Below are positions 1 to 9,549 of a DNA stretch of 44,159 bases, piece after piece (position 1 is the first letter of the stretch; each line of letters starts with the position of its first letter). The notes beneath the pieces were generated by a model that searched no databases, was not told the DNA's origin, and saw nothing but the letters and a program-made list of their open reading frames with translations. The DNA comes from Pseudomonadota bacterium (lineage in GTDB: Bacteria > Pseudomonadota > Gammaproteobacteria > Burkholderiales > Burkholderiaceae_C). A program made the translations under genes and the position numbers. Location: NCBI GenBank assembly GCA_018241185.1, contig JAFEEH010000164.1, positions 1 through 44,159 on the forward strand. The letters are read 5' to 3'.

Positions 1-2517
1 CTGGGCCTGGACTTCAACCAGGTGCTGCAGCAGCTGGGTGCGCAGAACGCGGTCGAGAGCGCGGGCACGATCCAGTCGCCGCAGGATGTGGTGCAGGTGC
101 GGGTGGGCGGCCAGTTCACCGACGTGGAGCAGTTGCGCGCCATGCCCATCCGCGGAAGCTCGGGCAACCAGCTGCGGCTGGGCGACATCGCCGACGTGCG
201 GCGCGGCTACGTCGACCCGCCCTCGGTCAAGGTGCGCTTCCAGGGCCAGGAAGCGATCGGGCTGGGCATCTCGATGGCCAAGGGCGGCGACATCATCGCG
301 CTGGGCAAGTCGCTGCGCACGGCCACCGAGCGCATCCAGAAGTCGCTGCCCGTCGGGGTGACGCTGGCGCAGGTGCAGGACCAGCCAGCGTCGGTCTCCA
401 ACTCCGTGGGCGAGTTCGTGCACGTGCTGATCGAGGCCGTGGTGATCGTGCTGGGCGTGAGCTTCATCTCGCTCGGGCTGCACAAGGGCGGGCGCTTCGG
501 CTGGCACATCGACTACCGGCCGGGGCTGGTGGTGGGCATCACGATCCCGCTGGTGCTGGCCGTGACCTTCCTGGCCATGAACTACTTCGGCATCGGCCTG
601 CACAAGATCTCGCTGGGCTCGCTCATCATCGCCCTGGGCCTGCTGGTGGACGACGCCATCATCGCGGTCGAGATGATGGTGCGGAAGATGGAGGAGGGCT
701 ACGACAAGGTGCGGGCGGCCACCTTCGCCTACGACGTGACGGCCAAGCCCATGCTCACCGGCACGCTCATCACGGCAGCGGGTTTCCTGCCCATCGGCAT
801 CGCCAAGTCGGTGACGGGCGAGTACACCTTCGCCATCTTCGCGGTGACGGTGACGGCGCTGGTGCTGTCGTGGCTGGTGTCGGTGTATTTCGTCCCCTAC
901 CTGGGCACGCTGCTCCTCAAGGTCAAGCCCCACGACCCGGATGCACCCCCGCACGAGTTGTTCGACACGCCGTTCTACGCGCGCTTCCGGCGCGTGGTCG
1001 GGTGGTGCGTGGACCACCGCTGGATCACCATCGCGGCGACGGTGGGCATCTTCGCGCTGGGCATCGTGGGCATGGGCAAGGTGCAGCAGCAGTTCTTTCC
1101 CGACTCGAGCCGGCCCGAGATCATGGTGGACATCTGGTTCCCCGAAGGCACGTCCATCGCCGCCAACGAGGCGGTGGCCAGGCGCGTGGAAGCGCGGTTG
1201 ATGCAGGAGGACGGCGTCGCCTCCGTCGCGACCTGGATCGGGTCGGGCACGCCGCGCTTCTACCTGCCGCTGGACCAGGTGTTCCCGCAATCGAACGTTT
1301 CGCAGTTCATCGTGCTGGCCAAGTCGCTGCCCGAGCGCGAGGCGATTCGCCTGCGCCTGCCCCAACTGCTGGCGGCCGAATTCCCCGAGGTGCGCGGGCG
1401 CGTGAAGCTGCTGCCCAACGGCCCGCCGGTGCCGTACCCGGTGCAGTTCCGGGTGATCGGCGCCGATCCGGTCAAGCTGCGCCAGCGTGCCGACGAGGTC
1501 AAGGCCGTGATGCGCGAGAACGCCAACCTTCTGGGGGTGAACGACAACTGGAACGAGTCGGTGAAGGTGATCCGGATGGAGGTCGACCAGGCCAAGGCGC
1601 GGGCGCTGGGCGTGACCAGCCAGGCGATCGCCCAGGCTTCGCGCACCATGTTCAGCGGCACCACCGTGGGCCAGTACCGCGAGAACGACAAGCTGATCGA
1701 CATCGTGCTGCGCCAGTCGCCCGACGAGCGCGAAGCGATCTCGGACATCGGCAACGCCTACCTGCCGACGGCGTCGGGCCGCTCCATCCCGCTGGCGCAG
1801 ATCGCCAAGCCGGTCTTCACCTGGGAGCCCGGCGTGATGTGGCGTTGGAACCGCGACTACGCGATCACGGTGCAGGGCGACATCGTCGAAGGCCTGCAGG
1901 GCGCCACGGTGACCGAGCAGGTGCTGCCGAAGCTGCGCGAGCTCGAGTCGAAGTGGGCCGCGCAGGGCAACGGCGGCGTGCGCATCGAGGTGGCCGGCGC
2001 GGTGGAGGAGAGCAGCAAGGGCTCGGCATCGATCGTGGCGGGCGTGCCGATCATGCTGTTCATCGTCTTCACCCTGCTGATGCTGCAACTGCACAGCTTC
2101 AGCCGCTCGCTGCTCGTCTTCATCACCGGCCCGCTGGGCATCGCCGGGGTGGCGGCGGCGCTGCTGGTGCTGAACCGGCCCTTCGGATTCGTCGCGCTGC
2201 TGGGGGTCATCGCGCTGATGGGGATGATCCAGCGCAACTCGGTCATCCTGATCGACCAGATCGAGCTCGACCGTGCGTCCGGCGTGCCGGCCTGGAACGC
2301 GATCGTCGAATCGGCGGTGCGGCGGCTTCGGCCGATCGTGCTGACGGCCGCGGCGGCCGTGCTGGCCATGATCCCGCTGTCCCGCAGCGTGTTCTGGGGG
2401 CCGATGGCGGTGGCCATCATGGGCGGCCTGATCGTGGCGACGGTGCTGACCCTGCTGGCGCTGCCGGCCATGTACGCGGCCTGGTTCCGGATCCATCGGG
2501 AGCCCGAAATCGCCTAG
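1..2517 (+). CDS. RND-family efflux permease, 5'-truncated by window edge
   Basis: Inner-membrane pump subunit of a tripartite resistance-nodulation-division system, exchanging protons for exported compounds. The frame is open from base 1, so the true start lies upstream. The visible 838 residues are the C-terminal four fifths of a protein that is normally about 1030 residues. Visible are the central transmembrane block with the TM4 acidic pair in GLLVDDAIIAVEMM, the two periplasmic pore/docking lobes, and a second transmembrane block ending in a segment with GMIQRNSVILIDQIE. It follows the HAE1/AcrB-like architecture, but the substrate cannot be told from sequence. Partner membrane-fusion and outer-membrane genes are not in the window. 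The stop TAG is followed by two adjacent hairpins. Confidence 0.93.
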   Translation: MGLDFNQVLQQLGAQNAVESAGTIQSPQDVVQVRVGGQFTDVEQLRAMPIRGSSGNQLRLGDIADVRRGYVDPPSVKVRFQGQEAIGLGISMAKGGDIIALGKSLRTATERIQKSLPVGVTLAQVQDQPASVSNSVGEFVHVLIEAVVIVLGVSFISLGLHKGGRFGWHIDYRPGLVVGITIPLVLAVTFLAMNYFGIGLHKISLGSLIIALGLLVDDAIIAVEMMVRKMEEGYDKVRAATFAYDVTAKPMLTGTLITAAGFLPIGIAKSVTGEYTFAIFAVTVTALVLSWLVSVYFVPYLGTLLLKVKPHDPDAPPHELFDTPFYARFRRVVGWCVDHRWITIAATVGIFALGIVGMGKVQQQFFPDSSRPEIMVDIWFPEGTSIAANEAVARRVEARLMQEDGVASVATWIGSGTPRFYLPLDQVFPQSNVSQFIVLAKSLPEREAIRLRLPQLLAAEFPEVRGRVKLLPNGPPVPYPVQFRVIGADPVKLRQRADEVKAVMRENANLLGVNDNWNESVKVIRMEVDQAKARALGVTSQAIAQASRTMFSGTTVGQYRENDKLIDIVLRQSPDEREAISDIGNAYLPTASGRSIPLAQIAKPVFTWEPGVMWRWNRDYAITVQGDIVEGLQGATVTEQVLPKLRELESKWAAQGNGGVRIEVAGAVEESSKGSASIVAGVPIMLFIVFTLLMLQLHSFSRSLLVFITGPLGIAGVAAALLVLNRPFGFVALLGVIALMGMIQRNSVILIDQIELDRASGVPAWNAIVESAVRRLRPIVLTAAAAVLAMIPLSRSVFWGPMAVAIMGGLIVATVLTLLALPAMYAAWFRIHREPEIA

Positions 2518-2528
2518 CGGGCGCCGCC

Positions 2529-2572
2529 GGGCCGCTCCCGAGGCGGCCCGCGCCTCCTTTCGGGAGGTGGCG
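2529..2572 (+). other. two tandem hairpins after the RND gene
   Basis: Stem GGGCCGC/GCGGCCC (2529-2535 with 2543-2549) is followed at once by a second hairpin built on CCTCC/GGAGG. Neither has a T-tract. They may protect the 3' end of the efflux mRNA or act as a factor-dependent end; this is inference from structure only. Confidence 0.4.
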
Positions 2573-2648
2573 AAGACTTGCCGCAAAGCGGCATGCAGCG
2601 CCGGAGGCGCCTCAATTTGCGGCTTAAAATGCGCGGTTGACCGATTTC

Positions 2649-2683
2649 AGCGGGCGGTCTTCGCGAGGAGGCCGCCCGCTTTT
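2649..2683 (+). terminator. intrinsic terminator before tRNA-Leu
   Basis: Nine-base stem AGCGGGCGG/CCGCCCGCT (2649-2657 with 2672-2680) followed by TTTT. It lies 130 bases after the efflux stop and 60 bases before the tRNA, so it probably insulates the tRNA from the upstream operon. A T-tract of only four makes it moderate in strength. Confidence 0.6.
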
Positions 2684-2741
2684 CACATCCTCCAGCCGCG
2701 ACCCCTCGGGGCGCCCGCTTCACAGCGGTGCAGCTGGACTG

Positions 2742-2828
2742 GCGCGGGTGGCGAAATTGGTAGACGCACCAGGTTTAGGTCCTGACGCCAGCAATGGCGT
2801 GCCGGTTCGAGTCCGGCCCCGCGCACCA
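2742..2828 (+). tRNA. tRNA-Leu (anticodon TAG)
   Basis: Full cloverleaf of 87 bases including an encoded CCA. The acceptor stem GCGCGGG pairs with CCCGCGC. The anticodon loop TTTAGGT gives TAG (reads CUN leucine codons), and there is a long variable arm as expected for class II tRNA. The T arm carries GGTTCGAGTCC. It sits 23 bases upstream of the trigger-factor start, so tRNA and tig may share a primary transcript. Confidence 0.96.
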
Positions 2829-2851
2829 GCATCTTTCCAAGGAAGACTCCA

Positions 2852-4165
2852 ATGACCGTGAATGTTGAAACCCTCGAGAAGCTCGAACGGAAGATCACCC
2901 TGACCCTCCCGGTCGACACCATCAAGTCCGAAGTGGACTCGCGCCTCAAGCGCCTGGCCCGCACCGTGAAGATGGACGGTTTCCGTCCCGGCAAGGTGCC
3001 GATGAACGTCGTGGCCCAGCGCTACGGCTACTCGGTGCAGTACGAAGTGATGAACGACAAGGTCGGCGAAGCGTTTTCGCAGGCCGCCAACGAGGCCAAG
3101 CTGCGCGTGGCCGGCCAGCCCACGATCACCGAGAAGGACGGCGCGCCCGAGGGCCAGCTCTCGTTCGACGCGGTGTTCGAAGTCTTCCCCGAAGTGAAGG
3201 TCAATGACCTGTCGGGCGCCCAGGTCGAGCGCCTGTCGGCCGAGGTGAACGACGAAGCCATCGACCGCACCCTGGACATCCTGCGCAAGCAGCGTCGCAC
3301 CTTCGCACAGCGCGCCCAGGACGCGGCGGCCGAGGACGGCGATCGCGTGACCGTCGACTTCGAAGGCAAGATCGACGGCGAGCCCTTCGAGGGCGGCAAG
3401 GCGGCCGACTTCCAGTTCGTGGTCGGTGAAGGCCAGATGCTCAAGGAATTCGAGGACGCAGTGCGCGGCATGAAGGCCGGCGACAGCCGCACCTTCCCGC
3501 TCGCCTTCCCGGCCGACTACCACGGCAAGGACGTGGCCGGCAAGCAGGCCGACTTCATGGTCACCGTGAAGAAGATCGAGGCCTCGCACCTGCCGGAAGT
3601 CAACGAGCAGCTGGCCAAGTCGCTCGGCATCGCCGATGCGACGGTCGAGGGCCTGCGCGCCGACATCAAGAAGAACCTGGAGCGCGAAGTCAAGTTCCGC
3701 CTGCTGGCGCGCAACAAGACGGCCGTGATGGACGCACTGATCGCCAATGCGGAACTGGACCTGCCCAAGTCGACGGTGCAGGCCGAGATCGACCGCATGG
3801 TCGAGGGCGCGCGCGCCGAACTGAAGCAGCGCGGCATCAAGGATGCCGACAAGGCGCCGATTCCGGCCGACATCTTCCGGGAGCAGGCCGAGCGCCGTGT
3901 GCGCCTGGGCCTGGTGGTGGCCGAGGTGGTGCGTGCCAACGACCTGCAGGCCAAGCCCGAGCAGATCAAGGCCCACATCGAGGAACTGGCCGCCAGCTAC
4001 GAAAAGCCGGCCGACGTGGTGCGCTGGTACTACGGCGACAACCGCCGCCTGGCAGAGGTCGAGGCCGTGGTGATCGAGAACAATGTGACCGAGTTCGTGC
4101 TCGGCAAGGCCAAGGTGAACGACAAGGCGGTGTCCTTCGACGAACTGATGGCCCAGCAGGGCTGA
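2852..4165 (+). CDS. tig: trigger factor, ribosome-bound chaperone and prolyl isomerase
   Basis: Cytosolic chaperone that docks at the ribosomal exit tunnel and shields nascent chains. At 437 residues it has the usual family length. The ribosome-binding signature GFRPGKVP is at residues 43-50. An FKBP-type PPIase domain spans roughly 164-243 (starts near [17 protein letters not shown]), followed by the helical C-terminal chaperone domain. The ATG is preceded by AAGGAAGA. It is followed by clpP, clpX and lon in the order common in proteobacteria, which supports the identification. A hairpin at 4194-4221 separates it from clpP. Confidence 0.98.
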   Translation: MTVNVETLEKLERKITLTLPVDTIKSEVDSRLKRLARTVKMDGFRPGKVPMNVVAQRYGYSVQYEVMNDKVGEAFSQAANEAKLRVAGQPTITEKDGAPEGQLSFDAVFEVFPEVKVNDLSGAQVERLSAEVNDEAIDRTLDILRKQRRTFAQRAQDAAAEDGDRVTVDFEGKIDGEPFEGGKAADFQFVVGEGQMLKEFEDAVRGMKAGDSRTFPLAFPADYHGKDVAGKQADFMVTVKKIEASHLPEVNEQLAKSLGIADATVEGLRADIKKNLEREVKFRLLARNKTAVMDALIANAELDLPKSTVQAEIDRMVEGARAELKQRGIKDADKAPIPADIFREQAERRVRLGLVVAEVVRANDLQAKPEQIKAHIEELAASYEKPADVVRWYYGDNRRLAEVEAVVIENNVTEFVLGKAKVNDKAVSFDELMAQQG

Positions 4166-4193
4166 TCGGCGGGCCTGCAGGCTGCTCCCGGTT

Positions 4194-4221
4194 GGGGCTT
4201 GTGCTTCGCGGCACAAGCCCC
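4194..4221 (+). terminator. probable terminator of tig
   Basis: Perfect 11-base stem GGGGCTTGTGC/GCACAAGCCCC with a six-base loop. The following bases ATTTCATT are T-rich but not a clean T-tract, so efficiency is uncertain. It lies 29 bases after the tig stop codon. Confidence 0.6.
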
Positions 4222-4260
4222 ATTTCATTCAGGCGTTGGGCTTCCAAGAAAACGCCGGGC

Positions 4261-4320
4261 CGCCCCAAGTTTTCTTGTCCCCCTCGGGGGGCGGGTCGGG
4301 CCTGGCCCGACCCTGGGGCG
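4261..4320 (+). repeat. GC-rich multi-hairpin element upstream of clpP
   Basis: Three nested or adjacent stems can be read directly. The outer stem is CGCCCC (4261-4266) with GGGGCG (4315-4320). The inner ones are CCCCC-TC-GGGGG (4279-4290) and GGGTCGGGC-CTG-GCCCGACCC (4293-4313). Together they form a compact three-way fold ending 30 bases before the clpP ATG. It could be a dispersed REP-like element or a structured control region; I cannot decide between these. Confidence 0.5.
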
Positions 4321-4350
4321 CGTACAGTAGGACTTCTTCCGGAGAGAAAC

Positions 4351-4959
4351 ATGAGTGCACACGAAACCCAGGCCCTCGGGCTGATCCCGATGGTCATCGA
4401 GCAGTCGGGGCGCGGCGAACGCTCCTTCGACATCTATTCGCGCCTGCTCAAGGAGCGCGTGATCTTCCTGGTCGGCGAAGTGAACGACCAGACCGCCAAC
4501 CTCGTCGTGGCGCAGATGCTCTTCCTGGAGAGCGAGAACCCCGACAAGGACATTTCCCTGTACATCAACTCGCCCGGCGGCAGCGTGACGGCCGGCATGT
4601 CGATTTACGACACGATGCAGTTCGTCAAGCCGGATGTCTCGACCATGTGCCTGGGCTTCGCGGCCAGCATGGGCGCCTTCCTGCTGGCGGCAGGCGCCAA
4701 GGGCAAGCGCTACTCCCTGCCGAATTCCAAGGTCATGATCCACCAGGTCCTGGGCGGCGCCCGTGGCCAGGCGACCGACATCGAGATCCAGGCACGCGAC
4801 ATCCTGCGCACCAAGGACCAGATGAACCGCATCCTGGCCGAGCGCACCGGCCAGCCGCTGGAGAAGGTCAAGGCCGACACCGAGCGCGACTACTACATGA
4901 CCGCCGACGAAGCCAAGGACTACGGCATCGTGGACCAGGTCATCGCCCAGCGCGGCTGA
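4351..4959 (+). CDS. clpP: ATP-dependent Clp protease, proteolytic subunit
   Basis: Serine protease that forms the double-heptamer chamber of the Clp proteases and works with ClpX or ClpA. The start is the ATG at 4351 with GGAGAG seven bases upstream. An in-frame upstream extension exists but would run through the GC-rich hairpin element and is unlikely. The product is 202 residues, the normal length. The catalytic triad is visible: Ser106 in GFAASMGAF, His131 in MIHQVLGG and Asp180 in the TERDYYM context. The strand motif NSPGGSV is also present. clpX follows after an intrinsic terminator, so the two may be expressed from separate promoters. Confidence 0.98.
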   Translation: MSAHETQALGLIPMVIEQSGRGERSFDIYSRLLKERVIFLVGEVNDQTANLVVAQMLFLESENPDKDISLYINSPGGSVTAGMSIYDTMQFVKPDVSTMCLGFAASMGAFLLAAGAKGKRYSLPNSKVMIHQVLGGARGQATDIEIQARDILRTKDQMNRILAERTGQPLEKVKADTERDYYMTADEAKDYGIVDQVIAQRG

Positions 4960-5002
4960 TCCCGGATACCGGGGTATCCCGGCCACCCGCGAGGGCGGCA
5001 CG

Positions 5003-5037
5003 ACGGCGTTTTCCCTGTGGGAAACGCCGTTTTTTCT
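5003..5037 (+). terminator. intrinsic terminator between clpP and clpX
   Basis: Stem ACGGCGTTTTCCC/GGGAAACGCCGT, with one extra T on the 5' arm and loop TGT, is followed by TTTTTT at the end of the stem. It is a clear Rho-independent signature 43 bases after the clpP stop and 42 bases before the clpX start. Confidence 0.85.
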
Positions 5038-5078
5038 TTCGTTATCATTGGTGACTTACCCCAGCGAGGCACTGTTAC

Positions 5079-6356
<1,278 letters not shown>

Positions 6357-6428
6357 GTGCCGCCCGCAGGCTTTGACCTTACGACCGGCGCGCGTACTGT
6401 GCGCGTCCTGACGGTGCGCCGGCGCGAT

Positions 6429-6456
6429 CTTGAAAATCGCGCCGGGTCGACCATCT
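6429..6456 (+). promoter_or_regulatory. sigma-32 (heat-shock) type promoter of lon
   Basis: CTTGAAA (6429-6435), a 13-base spacer, then GACCATCT (6449-6456). The Escherichia coli sigma-32 consensus is CTTGAA with a 13-17 base spacer and CCCCATNT, so the -35 is exact and the -10 matches in the CCAT-T core. lon is a classic heat-shock gene. The -10 ends 27 bases before the lon ATG, leaving a short leader. Confidence 0.72.
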
Positions 6457-6483
6457 TTGACCTATCCCTTTTCGAGGATTTCC

Positions 6484-8925
6484 ATGTCCGGTCATACGCC
6501 CCTGCCTTCTGATCCGATCGACCTGCCGCTGCTGCCGCTGCGCGACGTCGTCGTGTTTCCCCACATGGTCATTCCGCTGTTCGTGGGCCGGCCCAAGAGC
6601 ATCAAGGCGCTGGAGCTGGCGATGGAGGCCGAGCGCCGCATCATGCTGGTCGCCCAGAAGGCCGCCGCCAAGGACGAGCCCTCGGTCGAGGACATGTTCG
6701 AGGTCGGCTGCGTCTCGACCATCCTGCAGATGCTGAAGTTGCCCGACGGCACCGTGAAGGTGCTGGTCGAGGGCCAGCAGCGGGCCCGCGTCGCGCGCAT
6801 CGACGACAGCCAGACCCATTTCCCGGCCAATGTGGTGCCGCTCGACCCCTCCGCCACTGCGGGCAACGAGGTCGAAGCGCTCCGCCGGGCGGTGATGCAG
6901 CAGTTCGACCAGTACGTCAAGCTGAACAAGAAGATCCCGCCCGAGATCCTCACGTCCATCTCGAGCATCGACGACGCTGGCCGCCTGGCCGACACCATCG
7001 CTGCGCACCTGCCGCTCAAGCTCGACAACAAGCAGGCCGTGCTCGATCTGTCAGATGTCAAGGAGCGGCTGGAAAACCTCTTCGGTCAGCTCGAGCGCGA
7101 GGTCGACATCCTCAACGTCGACAAGAAGATCCGCGGCCGTGTGAAGCGGCAGATGGAGAAGAACCAGCGCGACTTCTACCTCAACGAGCAGGTCAAGGCG
7201 ATCCAGAAGGAGCTCGGCGAGGGCGAAGAGGGCGCCGACATCGAGGAGATCGAGAAGAAGATCATCGCGGCCAAGATGCCCAAGGACGCACGCAAGAAGG
7301 CCGACGGCGAGCTCAAGAAGCTCAAGCTCATGTCGCCCATGTCGGCCGAAGCCACCGTGGTGCGCAACTACATCGACGTGCTGGTCGGCCTGCCCTGGAG
7401 CAAGAGGACCAAGATCAAGCACGACCTGGCCAACGCCGAGACGGTGCTTAACGAGGACCATTACGGTCTGGAGAAGGTCAAGGACCGCATCCTCGAGTAC
7501 CTCGCGGTGCAGCAGCGCGTGGACAAGGTCAAGGCGCCGATCCTGTGCCTCGTCGGCCCGCCGGGCGTGGGCAAGACCTCGTTGGGGCAGTCGATCGCCA
7601 AGGCGACCGGCCGCAAGTACGTGCGCATGGCGCTGGGCGGCATGCGCGACGAGGCCGAGATCCGCGGGCACCGGCGCACCTACATCGGCGCGCTGCCGGG
7701 CAAGGTGCTGCAGAGCCTGAACAAGGTCGGCACGCGCAACCCGCTGTTCCTGCTGGACGAGATCGACAAGCTGGGCACGGACTTCCGCGGCGACCCTTCG
7801 AGTGCACTGCTGGAGGTGCTCGACCCCGAGCAGAATCACACCTTCGGCGACCATTACGTCGAGGTCGATTTCGACCTGTCGGACGTGATGTTCGTGGCGA
7901 CCTCGAACTCGATGAACATCCCGCCAGCGTTGCTGGATCGGATGGAGGTCATCCGCCTCGCGGGCTACACCGAGGACGAGAAGACCAGCATTGCGCTGAA
8001 GTACCTGCTGCCGAAGCAGATGGAGAACAACGGCGTGAAGGCCGAGGAACTCCTCGTCACCGAGGACGCGGTGCGCGACATCGTGCGCTACTACACCCGC
8101 GAGGCCGGCGTGCGCTCCCTGGAACGCGAGCTGTCCAAGATCTGCCGCAAGGTGGTGAAGGGCCTGCAACTGAAGAAGCTGGAACCGAAGGTCACCGTCA
8201 CGAGCGAGAACCTGCACGACTACCTGGGCGTTCGCAAGTTCAGCTTCGGCCGTGCCGAACAGCAGAACCAGGTGGGCCAGGTGGTCGGCCTGGCTTGGAC
8301 CGAGGTGGGCGGCGACCTGCTGACCATCGAGGCCGTGACCATGCCCGGCAAGGGGGTCATCAGCCGCACCGGTTCGCTGGGTGACGTGATGAAGGAGTCG
8401 GTCGAGGCCGCACGCACCGTGGTGCGCAGCCGGGCGCGCCGCCTGGGCATCAAGGACGAGATGTTCGAGAAGAAGGACATCCACATCCACGTGCCCGACG
8501 GCGCCACGCCCAAGGACGGCCCGAGTGCCGGTGCCGCGATGACGACGGCCTTCGTGTCGGCGCTCACCGGCATCCCCGTGCGAGGCGACGTCGCCATGAC
8601 CGGCGAGATCACGCTGCGCGGCGAAGTGACGGCCATCGGCGGCCTGAAGGAAAAGCTGCTGGCGGCCCTCCGAGGCGGCATCAAGACGGTGCTGATTCCC
8701 GAAGAAAATGCCAAGGACTTGCAGGACATTCCCGAGAACGTGAAGAACGGCCTCGAGATCGTCCCGGTGCGCTGGATCGACAAGGTGCTGGAGATCGCGC
8801 TCGAGAAGCAGCCCGTGCCGCTGTCCGACGAGGAAGTCGCGGCTTCGCAGGCTGCGATGGCCGAACTGGCCAAGCAGCGTGCATCTTCTCCGGCGCCTGC
8901 GTCGGACGGCTCGGTCAAGCACTGA
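6484..8925 (+). CDS. lon: ATP-dependent Lon protease
   Basis: Cytosolic AAA+ serine protease degrading misfolded and regulatory proteins. The start is the ATG at 6484 with GAGG upstream, giving 813 residues. The in-frame TTG at 6430 lies inside the heat-shock promoter and is rejected as a start. The order is an N-terminal substrate-binding domain (about residues 12-205), Walker A GPPGVGKT at 358-365, Walker [10 protein letters not shown], and a C-terminal protease domain. Catalytic Ser681 is in DGPSAGAAM and Lys724 in the GLKEKLL segment; their spacing of 43 equals that of E. coli Ser679/Lys722. It is the last gene of the quality-control block. Confidence 0.98.
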   Translation: MSGHTPLPSDPIDLPLLPLRDVVVFPHMVIPLFVGRPKSIKALELAMEAERRIMLVAQKAAAKDEPSVEDMFEVGCVSTILQMLKLPDGTVKVLVEGQQRARVARIDDSQTHFPANVVPLDPSATAGNEVEALRRAVMQQFDQYVKLNKKIPPEILTSISSIDDAGRLADTIAAHLPLKLDNKQAVLDLSDVKERLENLFGQLEREVDILNVDKKIRGRVKRQMEKNQRDFYLNEQVKAIQKELGEGEEGADIEEIEKKIIAAKMPKDARKKADGELKKLKLMSPMSAEATVVRNYIDVLVGLPWSKRTKIKHDLANAETVLNEDHYGLEKVKDRILEYLAVQQRVDKVKAPILCLVGPPGVGKTSLGQSIAKATGRKYVRMALGGMRDEAEIRGHRRTYIGALPGKVLQSLNKVGTRNPLFLLDEIDKLGTDFRGDPSSALLEVLDPEQNHTFGDHYVEVDFDLSDVMFVATSNSMNIPPALLDRMEVIRLAGYTEDEKTSIALKYLLPKQMENNGVKAEELLVTEDAVRDIVRYYTREAGVRSLERELSKICRKVVKGLQLKKLEPKVTVTSENLHDYLGVRKFSFGRAEQQNQVGQVVGLAWTEVGGDLLTIEAVTMPGKGVISRTGSLGDVMKESVEAARTVVRSRARRLGIKDEMFEKKDIHIHVPDGATPKDGPSAGAAMTTAFVSALTGIPVRGDVAMTGEITLRGEVTAIGGLKEKLLAALRGGIKTVLIPEENAKDLQDIPENVKNGLEIVPVRWIDKVLEIALEKQPVPLSDEEVAASQAAMAELAKQRASSPAPASDGSVKH

Positions 8926-8940
8926 TTCAGCGCGAGAGCG

Positions 8941-8970
8941 TTGCCGAACGGGCCGAAACCGGTATATACT
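8941..8970 (+). promoter_or_regulatory. promoter of the tRNA cluster
   Basis: TTGCCG (8941-8946), an 18-base spacer and TATACT (8965-8970) resemble a vegetative promoter with a strong -10. The -10 ends 60 bases upstream of the first tRNA-Gly, and no other gene starts between. Confidence 0.65.
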
Positions 8971-9030
8971 GCAAGGCTTCCGGCGACGGAAGAAAACGAC
9001 AGCCAGCGCCTTGTGGCACTGGCTGACGAT

Positions 9031-9106
9031 GCGGGAATAGCTCAGTTGGTAGAGCGCAACCTTGCCAAGGTTGAGGTCGACGGTTCGAGACCGTTTTCCC
9101 GCTCCA
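9031..9106 (+). tRNA. tRNA-Gly (GCC), copy 1
   Basis: 76 bases with encoded CCA. The acceptor stem GCGGGAA pairs with TTCCCGC, the D-arm contains GCTCAGTTGGTAGAGC, the anticodon loop TTGCCAA gives GCC, and the T-arm GACGG/CCGTT carries TTCGAGA. It is identical to the next copy. Confidence 0.97.
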
Positions 9107-9131
9107 GTTTTCTTCCGCCTGTCTGAAATGT

Positions 9132-9207
9132 GCGGGAATAGCTCAGTTGGTAGAGCGCAACCTTGCCAAGGTTGAGGTCGACGGTTCGAGACCGTTTTCC
9201 CGCTCCA
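9132..9207 (+). tRNA. tRNA-Gly (GCC), copy 2
   Basis: 76 bases, identical in sequence to copy 1 and separated from it by 25 bases. The identity extends into the first downstream bases (CCAGTTTTC), which suggests a tandem duplication. A terminator follows directly. Confidence 0.97.
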
Positions 9208-9216
9208 GTTTTCAAG

Positions 9217-9244
9217 AAAGGGAAGCATCTGCTTCCCTTTTTTT
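9217..9244 (+). terminator. intrinsic terminator between tRNA-Gly and tRNA-Cys
   Basis: AAAGGGAAGC-ATCT-GCTTCCCTTT followed by further Ts gives a strong canonical hairpin with a run of seven T. Its position after the second tRNA-Gly means tRNA-Cys must be made by read-through or its own promoter. Confidence 0.85.
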
Positions 9245-9268
9245 CAGGTGTGCCCCGGCCGCCTGAAC

Positions 9269-9342
9269 GGCGCGATAGCAAAGCGGTTATGCCCCGGATT
9301 GCAAATCCGGTTAGACCAGTTCGACTCTGGTTCGCGCCTCCA
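9269..9342 (+). tRNA. tRNA-Cys (GCA)
   Basis: 74 bases with encoded CCA. The acceptor stem GGCGCGA pairs with TCGCGCC, the anticodon stem is CCGGA/TCCGG with loop TTGCAAA (anticodon GCA), and the T-arm carries TTCGACT. Only 24 bases separate it from the terminator upstream. Confidence 0.96.
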
Positions 9343-9351
9343 CCCACACGG

Positions 9352-9406
9352 AGCGGCCTCTGTTCAACGACGTTGATGACGGCGTGAAAAGAGGCCGCTT
9401 TGTTTT
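9352..9406 (+). terminator. terminator after tRNA-Cys
   Basis: Ten-base stem AGCGGCCTCT (9352-9361) / AGAGGCCGCT (9390-9399) followed by TTGTTTT. The 28-base loop holds a small inner hairpin, TCAAC/GTTGA. Confidence 0.75.
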
Positions 9407-9430
9407 GGGTTATCGTCGTTCAATCCCGGC

Positions 9431-9523
9431 GCCCGGATGGTGAAATTGGTAGACACAGCGGACTTAAAATCCGCCGCTTTCCTGTGAAGGGGCGTACCGG
9501 TTCGACCCCGGTTCCGGGCACCA
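9431..9523 (+). tRNA. tRNA-Leu (TAA)
   Basis: 93 bases with encoded CCA. The acceptor stem GCCCGGA pairs with TCCGGGC, the anticodon loop CTTAAAA gives TAA (UUA/UUG leucine), and a long variable arm is built on CGCTTTCC/GGGGCG. The terminator just upstream separates it from the Gly-Gly-Cys group. It lies 26 bases ahead of the next coding gene, with which it may be co-transcribed. Confidence 0.95.
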
Positions 9524-9549
9524 CATCCACGAGTACAAGGGAGCTGCTC

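Noticed and set aside
2720-4228. Long minus-strand open frame opposite trigger factor
   Set aside because: It mirrors tig, is rich in His/Leu/Val/Gly as expected from the antisense of a GC-rich gene, and has no family features.
6430-6483. In-frame TTG start extending lon by 18 residues
   Set aside because: The TTG lies within the -35 of the heat-shock promoter and has no RBS; the ATG at 6484 has GAGG upstream and gives the usual N-terminus.
7051-9228. 725-residue minus-strand frame opposite lon
   Set aside because: Antisense shadow of lon that also runs through the tRNA-Gly genes; composition is typical of reverse-frame translation.
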